36,374 nt of DNA from a virus, in IMG/VR virus record IMGVR_UViG_3300050045_000004, positions 1 to 36,374 of that record; one strand, written 5' to 3'. A program made the position numbers and the translations under genes. Positions 1 through 7,728 of the stretch are shown piece by piece; positions within the stretch are counted from its first letter, which is position 1, and the number at the start of each line of letters is the position of its first letter. The notes beneath the pieces are model-generated. The model was not told the DNA's origin, made no database searches, and saw only the letters and a program-made list of their open reading frames with translations.

Positions 1-12
1 ACTCGCACGTAT

Positions 13-88
13 TGGTGCCGCTAGGATGAATTGAACATCCGACATCTTCCGTACCAAGGAAGCGGTCTAACCACTGGCCTATAGCGGC
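13..88 (-). tRNA. tRNA-Thr (anticodon GGU)
   Basis: Read on the minus strand this folds as a complete cloverleaf. The 7-bp acceptor stem GCCGCTA/TAGCGGC is followed by an encoded ACCA end. The anticodon stem CTTCC/GGAAG carries the 7-nt loop TTGGTAC, giving anticodon GGT, which reads ACC and ACU. The T arm is GGATG/CATCC around TTCAATT. The D stem has one mismatch. The D-arm sequence is nearly the same as in the next tRNA, suggesting duplication. It is the last of three threonine tRNAs before the window edge, and the array may continue beyond it. Confidence 0.93.
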
Positions 89-92
89 TTGT

Positions 93-167
93 TGGTGCTC
101 GGTGGAGGGATCGAACCCCCGGCATCCTCGTTACAAATGAGGCGGTCTGCCACTGGCCTAACCGAGC
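93..167 (-). tRNA. tRNA-Thr (anticodon UGU)
   Basis: A cloverleaf on the minus strand. Acceptor GCTCGGT/ACCGAGC ends in an encoded ACCA. The anticodon loop is TTTGTAA, giving anticodon TGT (reads ACA and, by wobble, ACG). The T arm is GGGGG/CCTCC-like around TTCGATC. The innermost anticodon-stem pair is a mismatch (A-C). It lies only 4 nt from the neighbouring tRNA-Thr(GGU), so the two are probably cut from one transcript. Confidence 0.93.
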
Positions 168-204
168 GTTAGTTGTCCGCGCCACTTAAGTCGCGTCTTG
201 AATT

Positions 205-280
205 TGGTGCCGATGCGAGGAGTTGAACCCCGGACCTCCCGAGTACGAAACGGTTGCTCTACCAACTGAGCTACATCGGC
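205..280 (-). tRNA. tRNA-Thr (anticodon CGU)
   Basis: A cloverleaf on the minus strand. Acceptor GCCGATG/CATCGGC is followed by ACCA. The D arm GCTC/GAGC is canonical. The anticodon loop TTCGTAC gives anticodon CGT (reads ACG). The T arm is CGGGG/CCTCG around TTCAACT. The outer and inner pairs of the anticodon stem are mismatched, so charging efficiency is uncertain, but the remaining tRNA features are intact. It is the first of the three in the direction of transcription. Confidence 0.9.
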
Positions 281-687
281 ATAGGGGATCGTTCTGCTAC
301 GCATCGCCGAAGGCGAAGGCAGTGTTACGAGTCCCCGTTTGGAGACGTTTCACGATGTCAAATATCCCGACCGCTCTTGCGAGTGATCGTCAGACAGACG
401 GATTTTTCGTTTGATTGGTCTCTGGAGACCCGTCTGCCTGTGAATTCGGCAGAGGGTGAGAAGTCCTGTGCCGTATTACGCTGTTTTATGGAAGCCTTGT
501 TCGGACTTTCGCACGCACAATAGCTGCCACCCGCGCGGAATATTCCGCGTGACGGTGGCTGGCATATCGTATGAGCTTAAAAACAACGACACGGTACTTC
601 TCCGATGCGCCGCAGACCTTGGGCAAGGTGGAGCGCGTGCCGGGGGGCATAAAGGAAGTTGGAAAGGATGTCAAGCGAAAATTTTAT
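281..687. other. Non-coding stretch with two strong hairpins
   Basis: No convincing gene lies between the last sugar gene and the tRNAs. Two inverted repeats are visible. The first pairs 391-401 with 430-440 (10 of 11 Watson-Crick plus one G-T) and encloses a second stem GGTCTC/GAGACC at 417-430. The other is the perfect 16-nt palindrome CGCGGAATATTCCGCG at 534-549, flanked by CCACC (527-531) and GGTGG (554-558). Neither is followed by a clear T run on the minus strand, so they may be processing signals or a structured RNA rather than simple terminators. Confidence 0.5.
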
Positions 688-1299
688 TCACGCCTTGCCG
701 GGCGGTTGTTCACGCCGGAACGGTCCTCTCGGTATATCAGAAAGAAGCCACATAAAGCTAGGATAACCTAATTCGGTCATCGTCCATCCGGACATGCTGC
801 GCACGTAGGGTCTAATTTCGTTCATGTGACGACGCCAGCCGCGAATAAAGCCCGTCGCAGCGTGCCACGCCTGATGCCGGAAGATGTGGTCGGCGTCTAT
901 TTCCATCGGGATGCCGCAGAGAATGACATGCGAGTGGCCGGTTTCGAGCGCGACTTTCATCATCAACATGCCCGACGATCCTTGCCAGTCACGCGTGCTG
1001 TGCGAGAAACCAACATAGTCGCGGTGGCACCAAATCTGTCCGAACGGCATAGGCAACTTGTTCTTGAGGCGTTCGCGTTGCCAGCCGTGCATCTTGTCAG
1101 GGTGCAACGTCCCGGCGTAATCGACGACATCGGGGAAGATCATGAGTGTGTCGTTACACACGAACGTCGCGACCGATTTGCCCGCAGCTTCGCACATGGC
1201 GCGAGCGGCCCCGTATTCCGACAAGGGGTCACCGCCGCCGCCGACGACGAGTGCCACGTCAGCGGGTGATCCGGAGAGTGATGTCGGGGTCGTGGGCAT
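688..1299 (-). CDS. MptE/DUF115-like protein of the sugar cluster
   Basis: A protein of about 203 residues if translation starts at the ATG at 1299. The frame stays open upstream, but that part is occupied by the preceding gene. It opens with ADVALVVGGGGDP, a Rossmann-like glycine-rich strand-loop. Later it has SSGMLMMKVALETG followed by VILCGIPM, which resembles the nucleotide-sugar binding fold of DUF115/MptE-like and sialyltransferase-like proteins that often sit in surface-sugar loci. The Shine-Dalgarno sequence is poor and translation may be coupled to the upstream gene, which it overlaps by about 40 nt. The function is inferred from the fold pattern and the cluster; no catalytic residue is assigned. 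Confidence 0.55.
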   Translation of the reverse strand: MPTTPTSLSGSPADVALVVGGGGDPLSEYGAARAMCEAAGKSVATFVCNDTLMIFPDVVDYAGTLHPDKMHGWQRERLKNKLPMPFGQIWCHRDYVGFSHSTRDWQGSSGMLMMKVALETGHSHVILCGIPMEIDADHIFRHQAWHAATGFIRGWRRHMNEIRPYVRSMSGWTMTELGYPSFMWLLSDIPRGPFRREQPPGKA

Positions 1300-1522
1300 A
1301 GTGGCATTGCTTTTTCTGGTTGATACCGACAACCCATTCGAGGCTGCAACGATTTGGTGCAACGTGTCGGTTGAAATAAGTCTGCGCGGCTCGTTTGGCA
1401 TCATCGAGGGTGCCTCCAATTTCGTCGATCTTAAAAAACGCATCCTCGCCGGGCGCGTTGTGCGTGTGCTCCCAACGGCCTTCGATCAGGTAGTAGCCGC
1501 GATTATCTGTGGTTGACAACAT
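1259..1522 (-). CDS. Small hypothetical protein of the sugar cluster
   Basis: An 87-residue protein, not recognised. It contains aromatic and charged stretches (GYYLIEGRWEHTHN, HYAHDPDITLR) and no membrane segment or signal peptide. It starts 20 nt inside the end of the fucose-synthase-like gene and ends 40 nt inside the next gene, the tight overlap style of the whole cluster. A weak GGGA stretch lies about 7 nt before the ATG. It could be a small partner of the neighbouring enzymes, but nothing in the sequence proves this. Confidence 0.6.
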   Translation of the reverse strand: MLSTTDNRGYYLIEGRWEHTHNAPGEDAFFKIDEIGGTLDDAKRAAQTYFNRHVAPNRCSLEWVVGINQKKQCHYAHDPDITLRITR

Positions 1523-2420
1523 ACCAGTCCCACGTTTCTTTCAAGCCTTGTTCAAGCGAGTATACCGGGCGAAAGCCGGTCGCGTCCAGTAAGGAAAGAT
1601 CGGCGGCGCGGTAGATTTGGCCGTTCGGTTTGGTCCCGTCCCATTTGATGTCCGTGACCCCGGTGATCTTGGAGAGTGTATCGACGACTTGCCGGATTGA
1701 GTAGACCGTCCCATCGCCGACGTTGATCGCGCCATGAACTGACTCCATCACAGTGAGCGAGAGGCGCGCCAAATCCTTGACGTACAGGAAATTGCGCCGC
1801 GCCGAACCATCGCCCCAAACAGTGACGGGGGCACCGTGAAGCCAAGCGTAATGGAATTTGCGAATGAGCGACGGCACGACATGCCCATTAACCGGGTCAA
1901 ACTTGTCGCGCGCCCCGTACAGATTGCATGATACGATGTAGGCCCAAGGGAGACTGTAGCTTTGCTCATAGGCTTCGAGCATCGCGAGCATCCCGCGCTT
2001 GGCGTGAGCGTAACCGCTCTCAGACGAGTGCGGGCGGCCGTCGAAGATGTCACGCTCGTTGAACGGAAGCTTCGGCGGGAACGGGTAGACCGCATTGGTG
2101 CCCATGACGGTGATCTTCTCGGCTTTGCACTCTTTCGCCGCGTCGATGACGTTGCAATTGATCCGCGTGTTGACGAGAAACGACTTGCCCTGATTGTTCA
2201 TATTGCCCATGATACCGAATACGCACGCGGCGGCATGAAAGATATGCTTCGGTCGAATGCCCATGAACAAGTCGTGAGTACGAGTGCCATTCGTCAGGTC
2301 GCAGTCCTCATGATAAAGCGGGACGACGTTGGCGAAGCCTTCCGTTGTGAGGTGTTCAACGACGGCGGTGCCGACGAGTCCGCCAGCGCCAGTGACGAGG
2401 ATCGTGTCATCCTTGTTCAT
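1503..2420 (-). CDS. GDP-L-fucose synthase-like SDR reductase (Fcl family)
   Basis: A 305-residue extended short-chain dehydrogenase, matching Fcl/WcaG in length and along its whole course. The NADP-binding motif GAGGLVG is at residues 11-17, the catalytic Y137-x3-K141 is in YAHAK, and conserved family segments are NLYGARDKF, H180 in GHVVPSLIRKFH, VWGDGSARRNFLYVKDLA and INVGDGTVYSI. Fcl converts GDP-4-keto-6-deoxymannose, the product of the nearby dehydratase, to GDP-L-fucose by 3,5-epimerisation and 4-reduction. Aligned by eye to E. coli Fcl, Ser107 becomes Thr108 and the epimerisation residue Cys109 becomes Ala110 (GTNAVYP instead of GSSCIYP). The enzyme may therefore reduce without epimerising. 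It overlaps the upstream glycosyltransferase gene by an ATGA. Confidence 0.9.
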   Translation of the reverse strand: MNKDDTILVTGAGGLVGTAVVEHLTTEGFANVVPLYHEDCDLTNGTRTHDLFMGIRPKHIFHAAACVFGIMGNMNNQGKSFLVNTRINCNVIDAAKECKAEKITVMGTNAVYPFPPKLPFNERDIFDGRPHSSESGYAHAKRGMLAMLEAYEQSYSLPWAYIVSCNLYGARDKFDPVNGHVVPSLIRKFHYAWLHGAPVTVWGDGSARRNFLYVKDLARLSLTVMESVHGAINVGDGTVYSIRQVVDTLSKITGVTDIKWDGTKPNGQIYRAADLSLLDATGFRPVYSLEQGLKETWDWYVVNHR

Positions 2421-3274
2421 GCTCTTACTCCTCTGCCTCGTACTTGTCCGAAGCGTGCGCGTCCAACGCGATTGATGGCTATCCGTCGCTCGATTTCGGT
2501 TTGGCGGCTTCGCGATTGATTTTGTTCATGAGACCACTGCATCGGCGGCGGCGTCGGCGGCGGCGGGAAGTATACACCCGTGAGATAAAGCTCGCGCGCT
2601 CGCATAAGAGGCCGCCAGAAGTCAGGGGACTTGACCGAATGGATCATGACCGCGCCGCGCTGGACCGCGTTCCACGCCGCGACGAAAGAGCTATGGTCGG
2701 AGGAAATCGGGCCGGTTATGCCGTCGCGAAAATTCTTCCACGGCACCCCGGAGTGAACCGCCAATTGAACCATGTAGTGATCTATGAAGGGCAGTGTCGG
2801 GTTAGCGGTAAGGTTGCCGCCCTCGACGGAAGCGACCAATCGCTCAAGCACTTTTCGACTCACGAAGTATGGTGGCTGAAAAGCGAGGCGCGGAAACCCA
2901 TTCAGGTAGTAGCCATGTTCGCGCCCCGGTATGTTATCGACGACGAGGTTTGACCATAGCGCATCCTCCGCATAAAGGTACTGCGGGATTTCCGGTGAGA
3001 GGCAAACGCTGTCCGAGTCGTGGATCAGGAAATGGTTTTCCGGGTACGACAATAGGATTTTCAGATGCTCGCGCTGACGGTCGAGCGAGTCCTGACCCGT
3101 GTACGCACGCTTGCCGCCGAAGCGGCTTTCGACGCCCGATATTTCGACCTTCGCGTCGTCCGGGGACAGAATGACGACCGGGCATTCATGGTGCATGTAA
3201 AGCTCAAGAGCCGCCGTGACCTGCGGCTGGTCCCCCGAGTAACAACACACGGCTACTCTTGTGTTCTCGTTCAT
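2417..3274 (-). CDS. GT-A-like glycosyltransferase, paralogue 1
   Basis: A 285-residue protein starting at the ATG at 3274, which has a strong Shine-Dalgarno (AGAGGAAG). The frame extends further upstream without support. It is clearly paralogous to the next gene upstream: both begin MNE-TRVAVCCY, share HHECP, ILSP, RF-GKRA, EHLKILL and YPENHF, and end their core with an MIHSVK segment. HDSDSV at residues 85-90 contains a DxD-like triad (D86-S-D88), typical of metal-dependent GT-A nucleotide-sugar transferases. After residue about 235 a Pro run (FPPPPTPPPM) and an Arg/Gln-rich tail are unique to this copy. It probably transfers a sugar from the GDP pathway encoded alongside; acceptor unknown. 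Confidence 0.65.
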   Translation of the reverse strand: MNENTRVAVCCYSGDQPQVTAALELYMHHECPVVILSPDDAKVEISGVESRFGGKRAYTGQDSLDRQREHLKILLSYPENHFLIHDSDSVCLSPEIPQYLYAEDALWSNLVVDNIPGREHGYYLNGFPRLAFQPPYFVSRKVLERLVASVEGGNLTANPTLPFIDHYMVQLAVHSGVPWKNFRDGITGPISSDHSSFVAAWNAVQRGAVMIHSVKSPDFWRPLMRARELYLTGVYFPPPPTPPPMQWSHEQNQSRSRQTEIERRIAINRVGRARFGQVRGRGVRA

Positions 3275-4053
3275 GGCTTCCTCTTGTACGCGGCCAACAA
3301 CTCTTTTGCCGCGAATGCGTTTTTCACCGAATGGATCATGCACGCGCCGTTCCGGACATATTCGAGCGCCTTCTCGAAGCTCGCGTTGTAGATTTTTCCA
3401 AGGTCAGGTTGGATAGGCGCACCGAATACACCGGCACCATCGGGGGTGAAAAATTCTCCGGTCGCTTCGTTATATCGCCCCGAGATGGGGCCAAGGTAGC
3501 GATCACGAAAACCCTTGTGCGGAAGTTTCGCCGCGTGCGTGAGTTGAACGAGATAGTTGTCCACCCACTCCAACTGAGGGATGTAAGGGATTTGCGGCGC
3601 GACCGCGACAAAAGCCTCGATTGTTTTCCGGGACAAGAACCACGGCGCTTGAAACGATAGAGGTGGGCATCCGGCCGGGAAACTACTCACGGCTTCATCC
3701 ATTGCGCGACCCTCGTTCGTCCAAACGGTGTGCGGCTCCGCATAGAGGTAGTCCGGGATTTTCGGGTCGAGGCACACGCTGTCGCTTTCGTGCATGAAGA
3801 AATGGTTTTCGGGATATGTGAGCAAGATTTTCAGATGCTCCAGATGCCGCGCGTGAGCGTCAGGACCGGAGCGGGCACGCTTTCCGGCGAACCGATTATC
3901 GACGCCAGCATAGTTTAATATCTCCGCCGGAGCGTTCTTCGGCGAGAGAATGGTGATCGGGCATTCGTGGTGCAGATAGAAGGCGATTGATTGCTCGACT
4001 TGTTGCTCGTCACCATCATAGCAACACACCGCGACTCGCGTGTCCTCATTCAT
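3271..4053 (-). CDS. GT-A-like glycosyltransferase, paralogue 2
   Basis: A 260-residue protein starting at the ATG at 4053, preceded by the Shine-Dalgarno AGAGGT. It is the tandem paralogue of the downstream gene, sharing its N-terminal half and the C-terminal MIHSVKN block. The metal-binding-like triad is E-S-D at residues 89-91 (HESDSV), so the first Asp of the DxD pattern is Glu here. A central stretch (residues 165-215) differs between the copies, which would fit a different acceptor or donor sugar. It ends with ATGA overlap into paralogue 1. The GT-A assignment rests on the motif and the cluster and is not certain. Confidence 0.65.
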   Translation of the reverse strand: MNEDTRVAVCCYDGDEQQVEQSIAFYLHHECPITILSPKNAPAEILNYAGVDNRFAGKRARSGPDAHARHLEHLKILLTYPENHFFMHESDSVCLDPKIPDYLYAEPHTVWTNEGRAMDEAVSSFPAGCPPLSFQAPWFLSRKTIEAFVAVAPQIPYIPQLEWVDNYLVQLTHAAKLPHKGFRDRYLGPISGRYNEATGEFFTPDGAGVFGAPIQPDLGKIYNASFEKALEYVRNGACMIHSVKNAFAAKELLAAYKRKP

Positions 4054-4208
4054 TTCTGTACCTCTACCAGTGCTTCGCAAATTGCTTGTTGCAGTCGGTC
4101 GGCGCGCTGACGCGGCAGGATAATCTCGCCGTTCGCACCCCGGTAGTCGGCCAAGAGGGTGCGCGCGATGTCCGCTTCCTTCGCGTGAACTTTATCAAGT
4201 GTTGCCAT
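4050..4208 (-). CDS. Small 52-residue ORF between dehydratase and glycosyltransferase
   Basis: A short reading frame, [13 protein letters not shown] through [10 protein letters not shown], starting at the ATG at 4208 inside the last codons of the GDP-mannose dehydratase gene. It ends in an ATGA-type overlap with the next gene, the same junction seen throughout the cluster. It fills exactly the only gap between two otherwise overlapping genes. The protein is predicted helical and amphipathic ([15 protein letters not shown]). The Shine-Dalgarno (GAGTG) is weak. Function unknown; it may mainly couple translation. Confidence 0.55.
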   Translation of the reverse strand: MATLDKVHAKEADIARTLLADYRGANGEIILPRQRADRLQQAICEALVEVQK

Positions 4209-5205
4209 TCAGGTCACTCGCTACCATTTCCCGGACCAGTTCTTTGAAGCCGACTTTATGATGCCATCCAAGCTTGCGTGCCTTGGTCGGGTCGCCCAAC
4301 AGCTTATCAACTTCCGTAGGCCGAAAGTAGCGGGGATCGACGCGGACCAAGCCATTACCTTGCCACATCCCGCGCTCCTCTATGCCGCTCCCGGACCATG
4401 TGATCGGGATACCGACTTCTGCGAAGGCCAACTCGACAAACTCCCGCACGGTATGGGTCTCGCCGGTTGCGAAAACGTAATCGCCCGGCTTGGGCTGTTG
4501 CAGGAGAAGCCACATCCCTTCGACATAATCCCGAGCGTGACCCCAATCGCGCAAGGCGTCAAGATTGCCGAGGGATAGGAAGTCTTGCTCGCCCTTCGAT
4601 ATTGCGGCGACCGCCCGCGTGATCTTGCGCGTCACGAACGTCTCGCCGCGTCGCGGGGACTCATGGTTGAACAGAATGCCGTTCGAGGCGTGCATCCCGT
4701 AGGCTTCGCGGTAGTTGACGGTGATCCAGTGAGCGTAAAGCTTGGCCGCGCCGTAGGGGCTGCGCGGCCAGAACGGCGTCGTCTCGGATTGCGGCGCTGG
4801 GGCGTTACCATACATCTCGGAAGTCGAAGCCTGATAGAAACGAGGTTCATATTCAAAACCCCGCACCATTTTCAAGCCCTCAAGCATCCGCAGCGTGCCG
4901 AGGGCGTCCGCGTTGGCGGTGTACTCGGGTGTCTCGAAACTGACGTGGACGTGGCTCTGCGCGGCCAAATTATACACTTCGTTCGGAGCCACTTCATCCA
5001 GAATGCGGATGATGTTGGTGGAGTCGGTTAGATCGCCGAAGTGCAAGTGGAAATTCTCATGTCTGATAAGGTGAGTGATGCGTCCGGTATTAAAGGACGA
5101 TGACCGGCGCTTGATGCCGTGAACGTCATAGCCCTTCTCCAATAGAAATTCGGCGAGGTACGAACCATCTTGTCCTGTCACTCCCGTTATCAATGCAGTG
5201 CTCAT
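4195..5205 (-). CDS. gmd: GDP-mannose 4,6-dehydratase
   Basis: A 336-residue enzyme converting GDP-D-mannose to GDP-4-keto-6-deoxy-D-mannose, the first committed step to GDP-fucose, GDP-rhamnose and related sugars. All family landmarks are present: GVTGQDG (residues 8-14) for NADP binding, [14 protein letters not shown], the catalytic Thr/Ser-Glu segment STSEMYG (127-133), Y151-x3-K155, and [16 protein letters not shown]. It is slightly shorter than typical bacterial Gmd (about 345-370) but ends in the conserved region ([15 protein letters not shown]). The start is fixed by the ATGA overlap with the upstream gene. It supplies substrate to the Fcl-like reductase at 1503-2420. Confidence 0.97.
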   Translation of the reverse strand: MSTALITGVTGQDGSYLAEFLLEKGYDVHGIKRRSSSFNTGRITHLIRHENFHLHFGDLTDSTNIIRILDEVAPNEVYNLAAQSHVHVSFETPEYTANADALGTLRMLEGLKMVRGFEYEPRFYQASTSEMYGNAPAPQSETTPFWPRSPYGAAKLYAHWITVNYREAYGMHASNGILFNHESPRRGETFVTRKITRAVAAISKGEQDFLSLGNLDALRDWGHARDYVEGMWLLLQQPKPGDYVFATGETHTVREFVELAFAEVGIPITWSGSGIEERGMWQGNGLVRVDPRYFRPTEVDKLLGDPTKARKLGWHHKVGFKELVREMVASDLNGNT

Positions 5206-6164
5206 GCTTTGACTCCGGTGTGTCGTTGGTTTAAGCGCGCACGGACCATCGGATGACGTTGCCGAATTTGCGGCAAGTGTTGAACATGATGCGGCAGGCC
5301 GACGTGGTGCGTAAGCGAACCGGGCTGCGATTGGTAATGACTGCGGCGAGTCTCATGCCGCACCGCTGCATCGTATTCCTCATGGCCGATTTCATCGCGA
5401 ACCCACGGCCACGACCGTGCCAGCAAGCTGAGCTTGGATGTTTGTTTGACAATGTATTCGTTCTGCATCACAAGCCGGGTGCGACGGAGAACTTCGTCAT
5501 GGCTGAGCGCAAGCGGCCAGTTGAAGATGTCGTGGTAGCCAAAACTCGGTGCTGATTGCGAGCGATGCGGCTCGTAGTAGTGCTCGTATGAAAATTGATG
5601 CGCCAGCGCCTCCGGTGCCCACTTCGCGCCCATCTCTCTTTCGAGTAGGTCACGACGGTCGCGGGCATACTGCATGTCGGTCATGATCTGCAATTGAGCG
5701 CGCCGTGGGTAAACGTAATCCGCCATTCGTTTTGACAGTAGCAGGAAACCGCCGTTGCCGACTGAGTGCTCGCGCCGCCCCATGCGCGCCCCTAAAATCC
5801 ACGGCGCGCCGACATAATCGTACTGGAGAAAATCATCAGTCCAGCAACCCACATCGCGAAGGCCGCCGTCCCATTCAATGAGGAGCGCGTGCGAAGTTTT
5901 GACGGCGTGCGGCGCTTCCATGTAGTAGAACGCGCCCTGCTTCCACTTGTCAGGCCAGTCCGGGACGTGGATGTATTCGGCCGGGGCCGGGATGCCGATA
6001 AGCTCCGGCTTGTCGGTGTGGATAATGATGCCGCCGAAGTTCACCTTGAGCACCATGTCGGTGAGGGTGAGCCGCATCAATTCATGGCACCGAGTCTCGG
6101 CTATGACGAGGGTGACATCGGGGAGATTGAGCACGGGAGCGGCCTCCGGGGGATACAGAGGCAT
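5202..6164 (-). CDS. DUF5672-like putative glycosyltransferase
   Basis: A protein of about 320 residues if it starts at the ATG at 6164 (MPLYPPEA), just after the upstream gene ends; the frame is open further up but overlaps that gene. It has a Rossmann-like start ([18 protein letters not shown]), [11 protein letters not shown] with an xDG metal-site-like motif, then [19 protein letters not shown] and [12 protein letters not shown]. Together these are the hallmarks of DUF5672 proteins found in glycosylation loci. The C-terminal 60 residues are His/Arg/Gln-rich and unlike the core. The Shine-Dalgarno is weak; the TGGTTAAT motif overlaps this start. Confidence 0.65.
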   Translation of the reverse strand: MPLYPPEAAPVLNLPDVTLVIAETRCHELMRLTLTDMVLKVNFGGIIIHTDKPELIGIPAPAEYIHVPDWPDKWKQGAFYYMEAPHAVKTSHALLIEWDGGLRDVGCWTDDFLQYDYVGAPWILGARMGRREHSVGNGGFLLLSKRMADYVYPRRAQLQIMTDMQYARDRRDLLEREMGAKWAPEALAHQFSYEHYYEPHRSQSAPSFGYHDIFNWPLALSHDEVLRRTRLVMQNEYIVKQTSKLSLLARSWPWVRDEIGHEEYDAAVRHETRRSHYQSQPGSLTHHVGLPHHVQHLPQIRQRHPMVRARLNQRHTGVKA

Positions 6165-6186
6165 TAACCATGCCGTAGGAAGCCCG

Positions 6187-7251
6187 TCAAGCCCTAACGG
6201 GCGGCCTACGCTGCGCCAATAGAGACGGATGCCCCACGCGTACCTGCGGCGCTGTACGGGGCGCTGGACCCCGCCGTGAGGGCGGCGGATAGATGGCCGG
6301 GGCGAAGATTTCACTGACCGGGCGGCTTTCAGCGGTTGCTGAAAGCCCTAGGAATTCGGCGACTCGCTGCCGGGCGACAGGCATATCGAGCGTCTTGGCG
6401 CACATCTTCGTGCAAGCCGACGTGGCGCAGATGCACGGATTGATCGGGTCGATGCCGAGATACGGCGCGAACTTCGCACCGTCCGCGTGCCATGACGACG
6501 GCTCGAAGCCGCCTTGGATCGAGATTGTCGGCACTCGCACCGCCGGTCCGAGGATCGCCGGGAAGCCGCTGGATGTGAACACGACTGCCGCTCGCGAGAA
6601 CAGCGCCGCCATCGTCTCGAATGAAAGCTCGCCGTGATTGAGCGACACGTCGGGGATCAATTGCGGGCCGACGATCCACTCGCGGTTCGCTTCAAGGTCC
6701 GCAACTGACACAACGAAGAAGCTATCCCGTACCATAGTTATCAATTCTGCATACTGGTCAGGGTTCGCGTTGCGGAGACCGCTGCCACGCCACTCCGGCC
6801 GCATGACCAGTGGCCGATAGATCATGAGCGGCTTCGGGGTGACCGGCGGTTGCCCGATCTTGTTGGTGAGCGCATCATCCCATTCCCACGGGATCGGCAG
6901 AGTGTAGTCCGCGTCCGCGTAGTCGCCGCCGATACCAGCGGCGGTGAACATCGCTTGCAGGATCGTGCCTGAGCCGACACTCGACCGATTGTACGAGATT
7001 TGGATTGCGTTGTTGGTATGATGCGACGGCGGAGTCGGCGCGAACTTGGCCGCTTCGCGCGCTGCGTTCTTCAATTGCGTGCGCAGTGCCACCGGCTTGC
7101 GGATGAAACGAACGGGAAGATCGTGATAGACACACGGCCACGATGTCTCAAGCGCGATACTGTATTCGCGCTTGAGCAATGCCCGGATGACCGCACGTTG
7201 GTGGATGTTGTCACCGAGGCCGTGCATCCCGTGAATGAGAAGTGATTGCAC
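6187..7251 (-). CDS. Heptosyltransferase-like glycosyltransferase (GT9-like)
   Basis: A 354-residue protein initiated at a GTG at 7251, two bases after the preceding gene stops. The N-terminus LLIHGMHGLGDNIHQRAVIRALL matches the first strand and glycine loop of ADP-heptose:LPS heptosyltransferase-like (GT9, GT-B fold) proteins. The C-terminal half has the donor-domain pattern ELSFETMAALFSRAAVVFTSSGFPAILGPAVRVPTISIQGG, where such enzymes bind the nucleotide. A Cys-rich segment (NPCICATSACTKMC) near residue 275 is unusual. The last 45 residues are Pro/Arg-rich and probably disordered. Donor and acceptor are unknown. Confidence 0.7.
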   Translation of the reverse strand: MQSLLIHGMHGLGDNIHQRAVIRALLKREYSIALETSWPCVYHDLPVRFIRKPVALRTQLKNAAREAAKFAPTPPSHHTNNAIQISYNRSSVGSGTILQAMFTAAGIGGDYADADYTLPIPWEWDDALTNKIGQPPVTPKPLMIYRPLVMRPEWRGSGLRNANPDQYAELITMVRDSFFVVSVADLEANREWIVGPQLIPDVSLNHGELSFETMAALFSRAAVVFTSSGFPAILGPAVRVPTISIQGGFEPSSWHADGAKFAPYLGIDPINPCICATSACTKMCAKTLDMPVARQRVAEFLGLSATAESRPVSEIFAPAIYPPPSRRGPAPRTAPQVRVGHPSLLAQRRPPVRA

Positions 7252-7252
7252 G

Positions 7253-7636
7253 TTAGCCGTGGGTGATCGAGGCCGCAGTTATGGTCACGCTTTGACCCGC
7301 GACAATCGACGTGGACGAGAGCACGATGTCCGCAGCCGATGTAGCAACCACAAGGCCCGAGATGACGACGTGGCCGGTGCCATCTTCGACTTCGGCTTGC
7401 GTAGCGGTGCCAGTGTTAGCGGCCGACGCGTCAACAAGCGGAGTGCCCGAGAATGTCAGCACGCCGCCAGAGACGGTGCCGCAAGTCCCGCTAAAAGCAA
7501 TGACCGCGAGAAGGTTCGCGCCAGTGAAGCCACCGGCCGCGCCGAACAGAAGCGAACCCGCGCCGCCGTTGTCGATGGCCGCAACAACCGCCGTCATGCG
7601 GGTGTTTTTTAGCGTTGTGTTATAGACGACAGACAT
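7253..7636 (-). CDS. Small conserved phage structural protein, fibre-associated
   Basis: A 127-residue protein rich in Ala, Gly, Thr and Val, with almost no charged residues. The pattern NTTLKNTRMTAVVAAIDNGG, GTVSGGVLTFSGTPLVDASAANTGTA and ADIVLSSTSIVAGQSVTITAASITHG follows a short beta-rich family common beside phage tail-fibre and structural genes. The Shine-Dalgarno GGAGAAATCCC precedes the ATG at 7636. It is the last structural gene before the sugar cluster. Exact role (fibre cap, decoration) unknown. Confidence 0.6.
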   Translation of the reverse strand: MSVVYNTTLKNTRMTAVVAAIDNGGAGSLLFGAAGGFTGANLLAVIAFSGTCGTVSGGVLTFSGTPLVDASAANTGTATQAEVEDGTGHVVISGLVVATSAADIVLSSTSIVAGQSVTITAASITHG

Positions 7637-7699
7637 GGGATTTCTCCGTTGCCGCCGGATTTAAGGGGACTAAGGACCCGGGGGCGGGCGTTCGCGGGT

Positions 7700-7728
7700 T
7701 TCCTAGCATCGTGGTTAACACCTGTCAA
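7700..7728 (-). promoter_or_regulatory. Weak sigma70-like promoter candidate
   Basis: On the minus strand TTGACA (7728-7723) is followed 17 nt later by TAGGAA (7705-7700), about 64 nt before the ATG of the 7636 gene. The -35 is perfect, the -10 matches TATAAT at only three positions. The spacer holds the palindrome GTTAAC. It lies just after the stop of the upstream gene, a sensible place for a secondary promoter. Confidence 0.3.

Noticed and set aside
571-771. Plus-strand 66-codon basic ORF
   Set aside because: No ribosome site, and its end lies antisense to the well-supported gene at 688-1299.
1962-2519. Plus-strand 185-codon ORF
   Set aside because: Entirely antisense to the fucose-synthase-like gene, whose motifs are certain.
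3274-3343. N-terminal extension of glycosyltransferase paralogue 1
   Set aside because: The extension lies within the paralogue upstream; the ATG at 3274 has a strong ribosome site and aligns with the start of the other copy.
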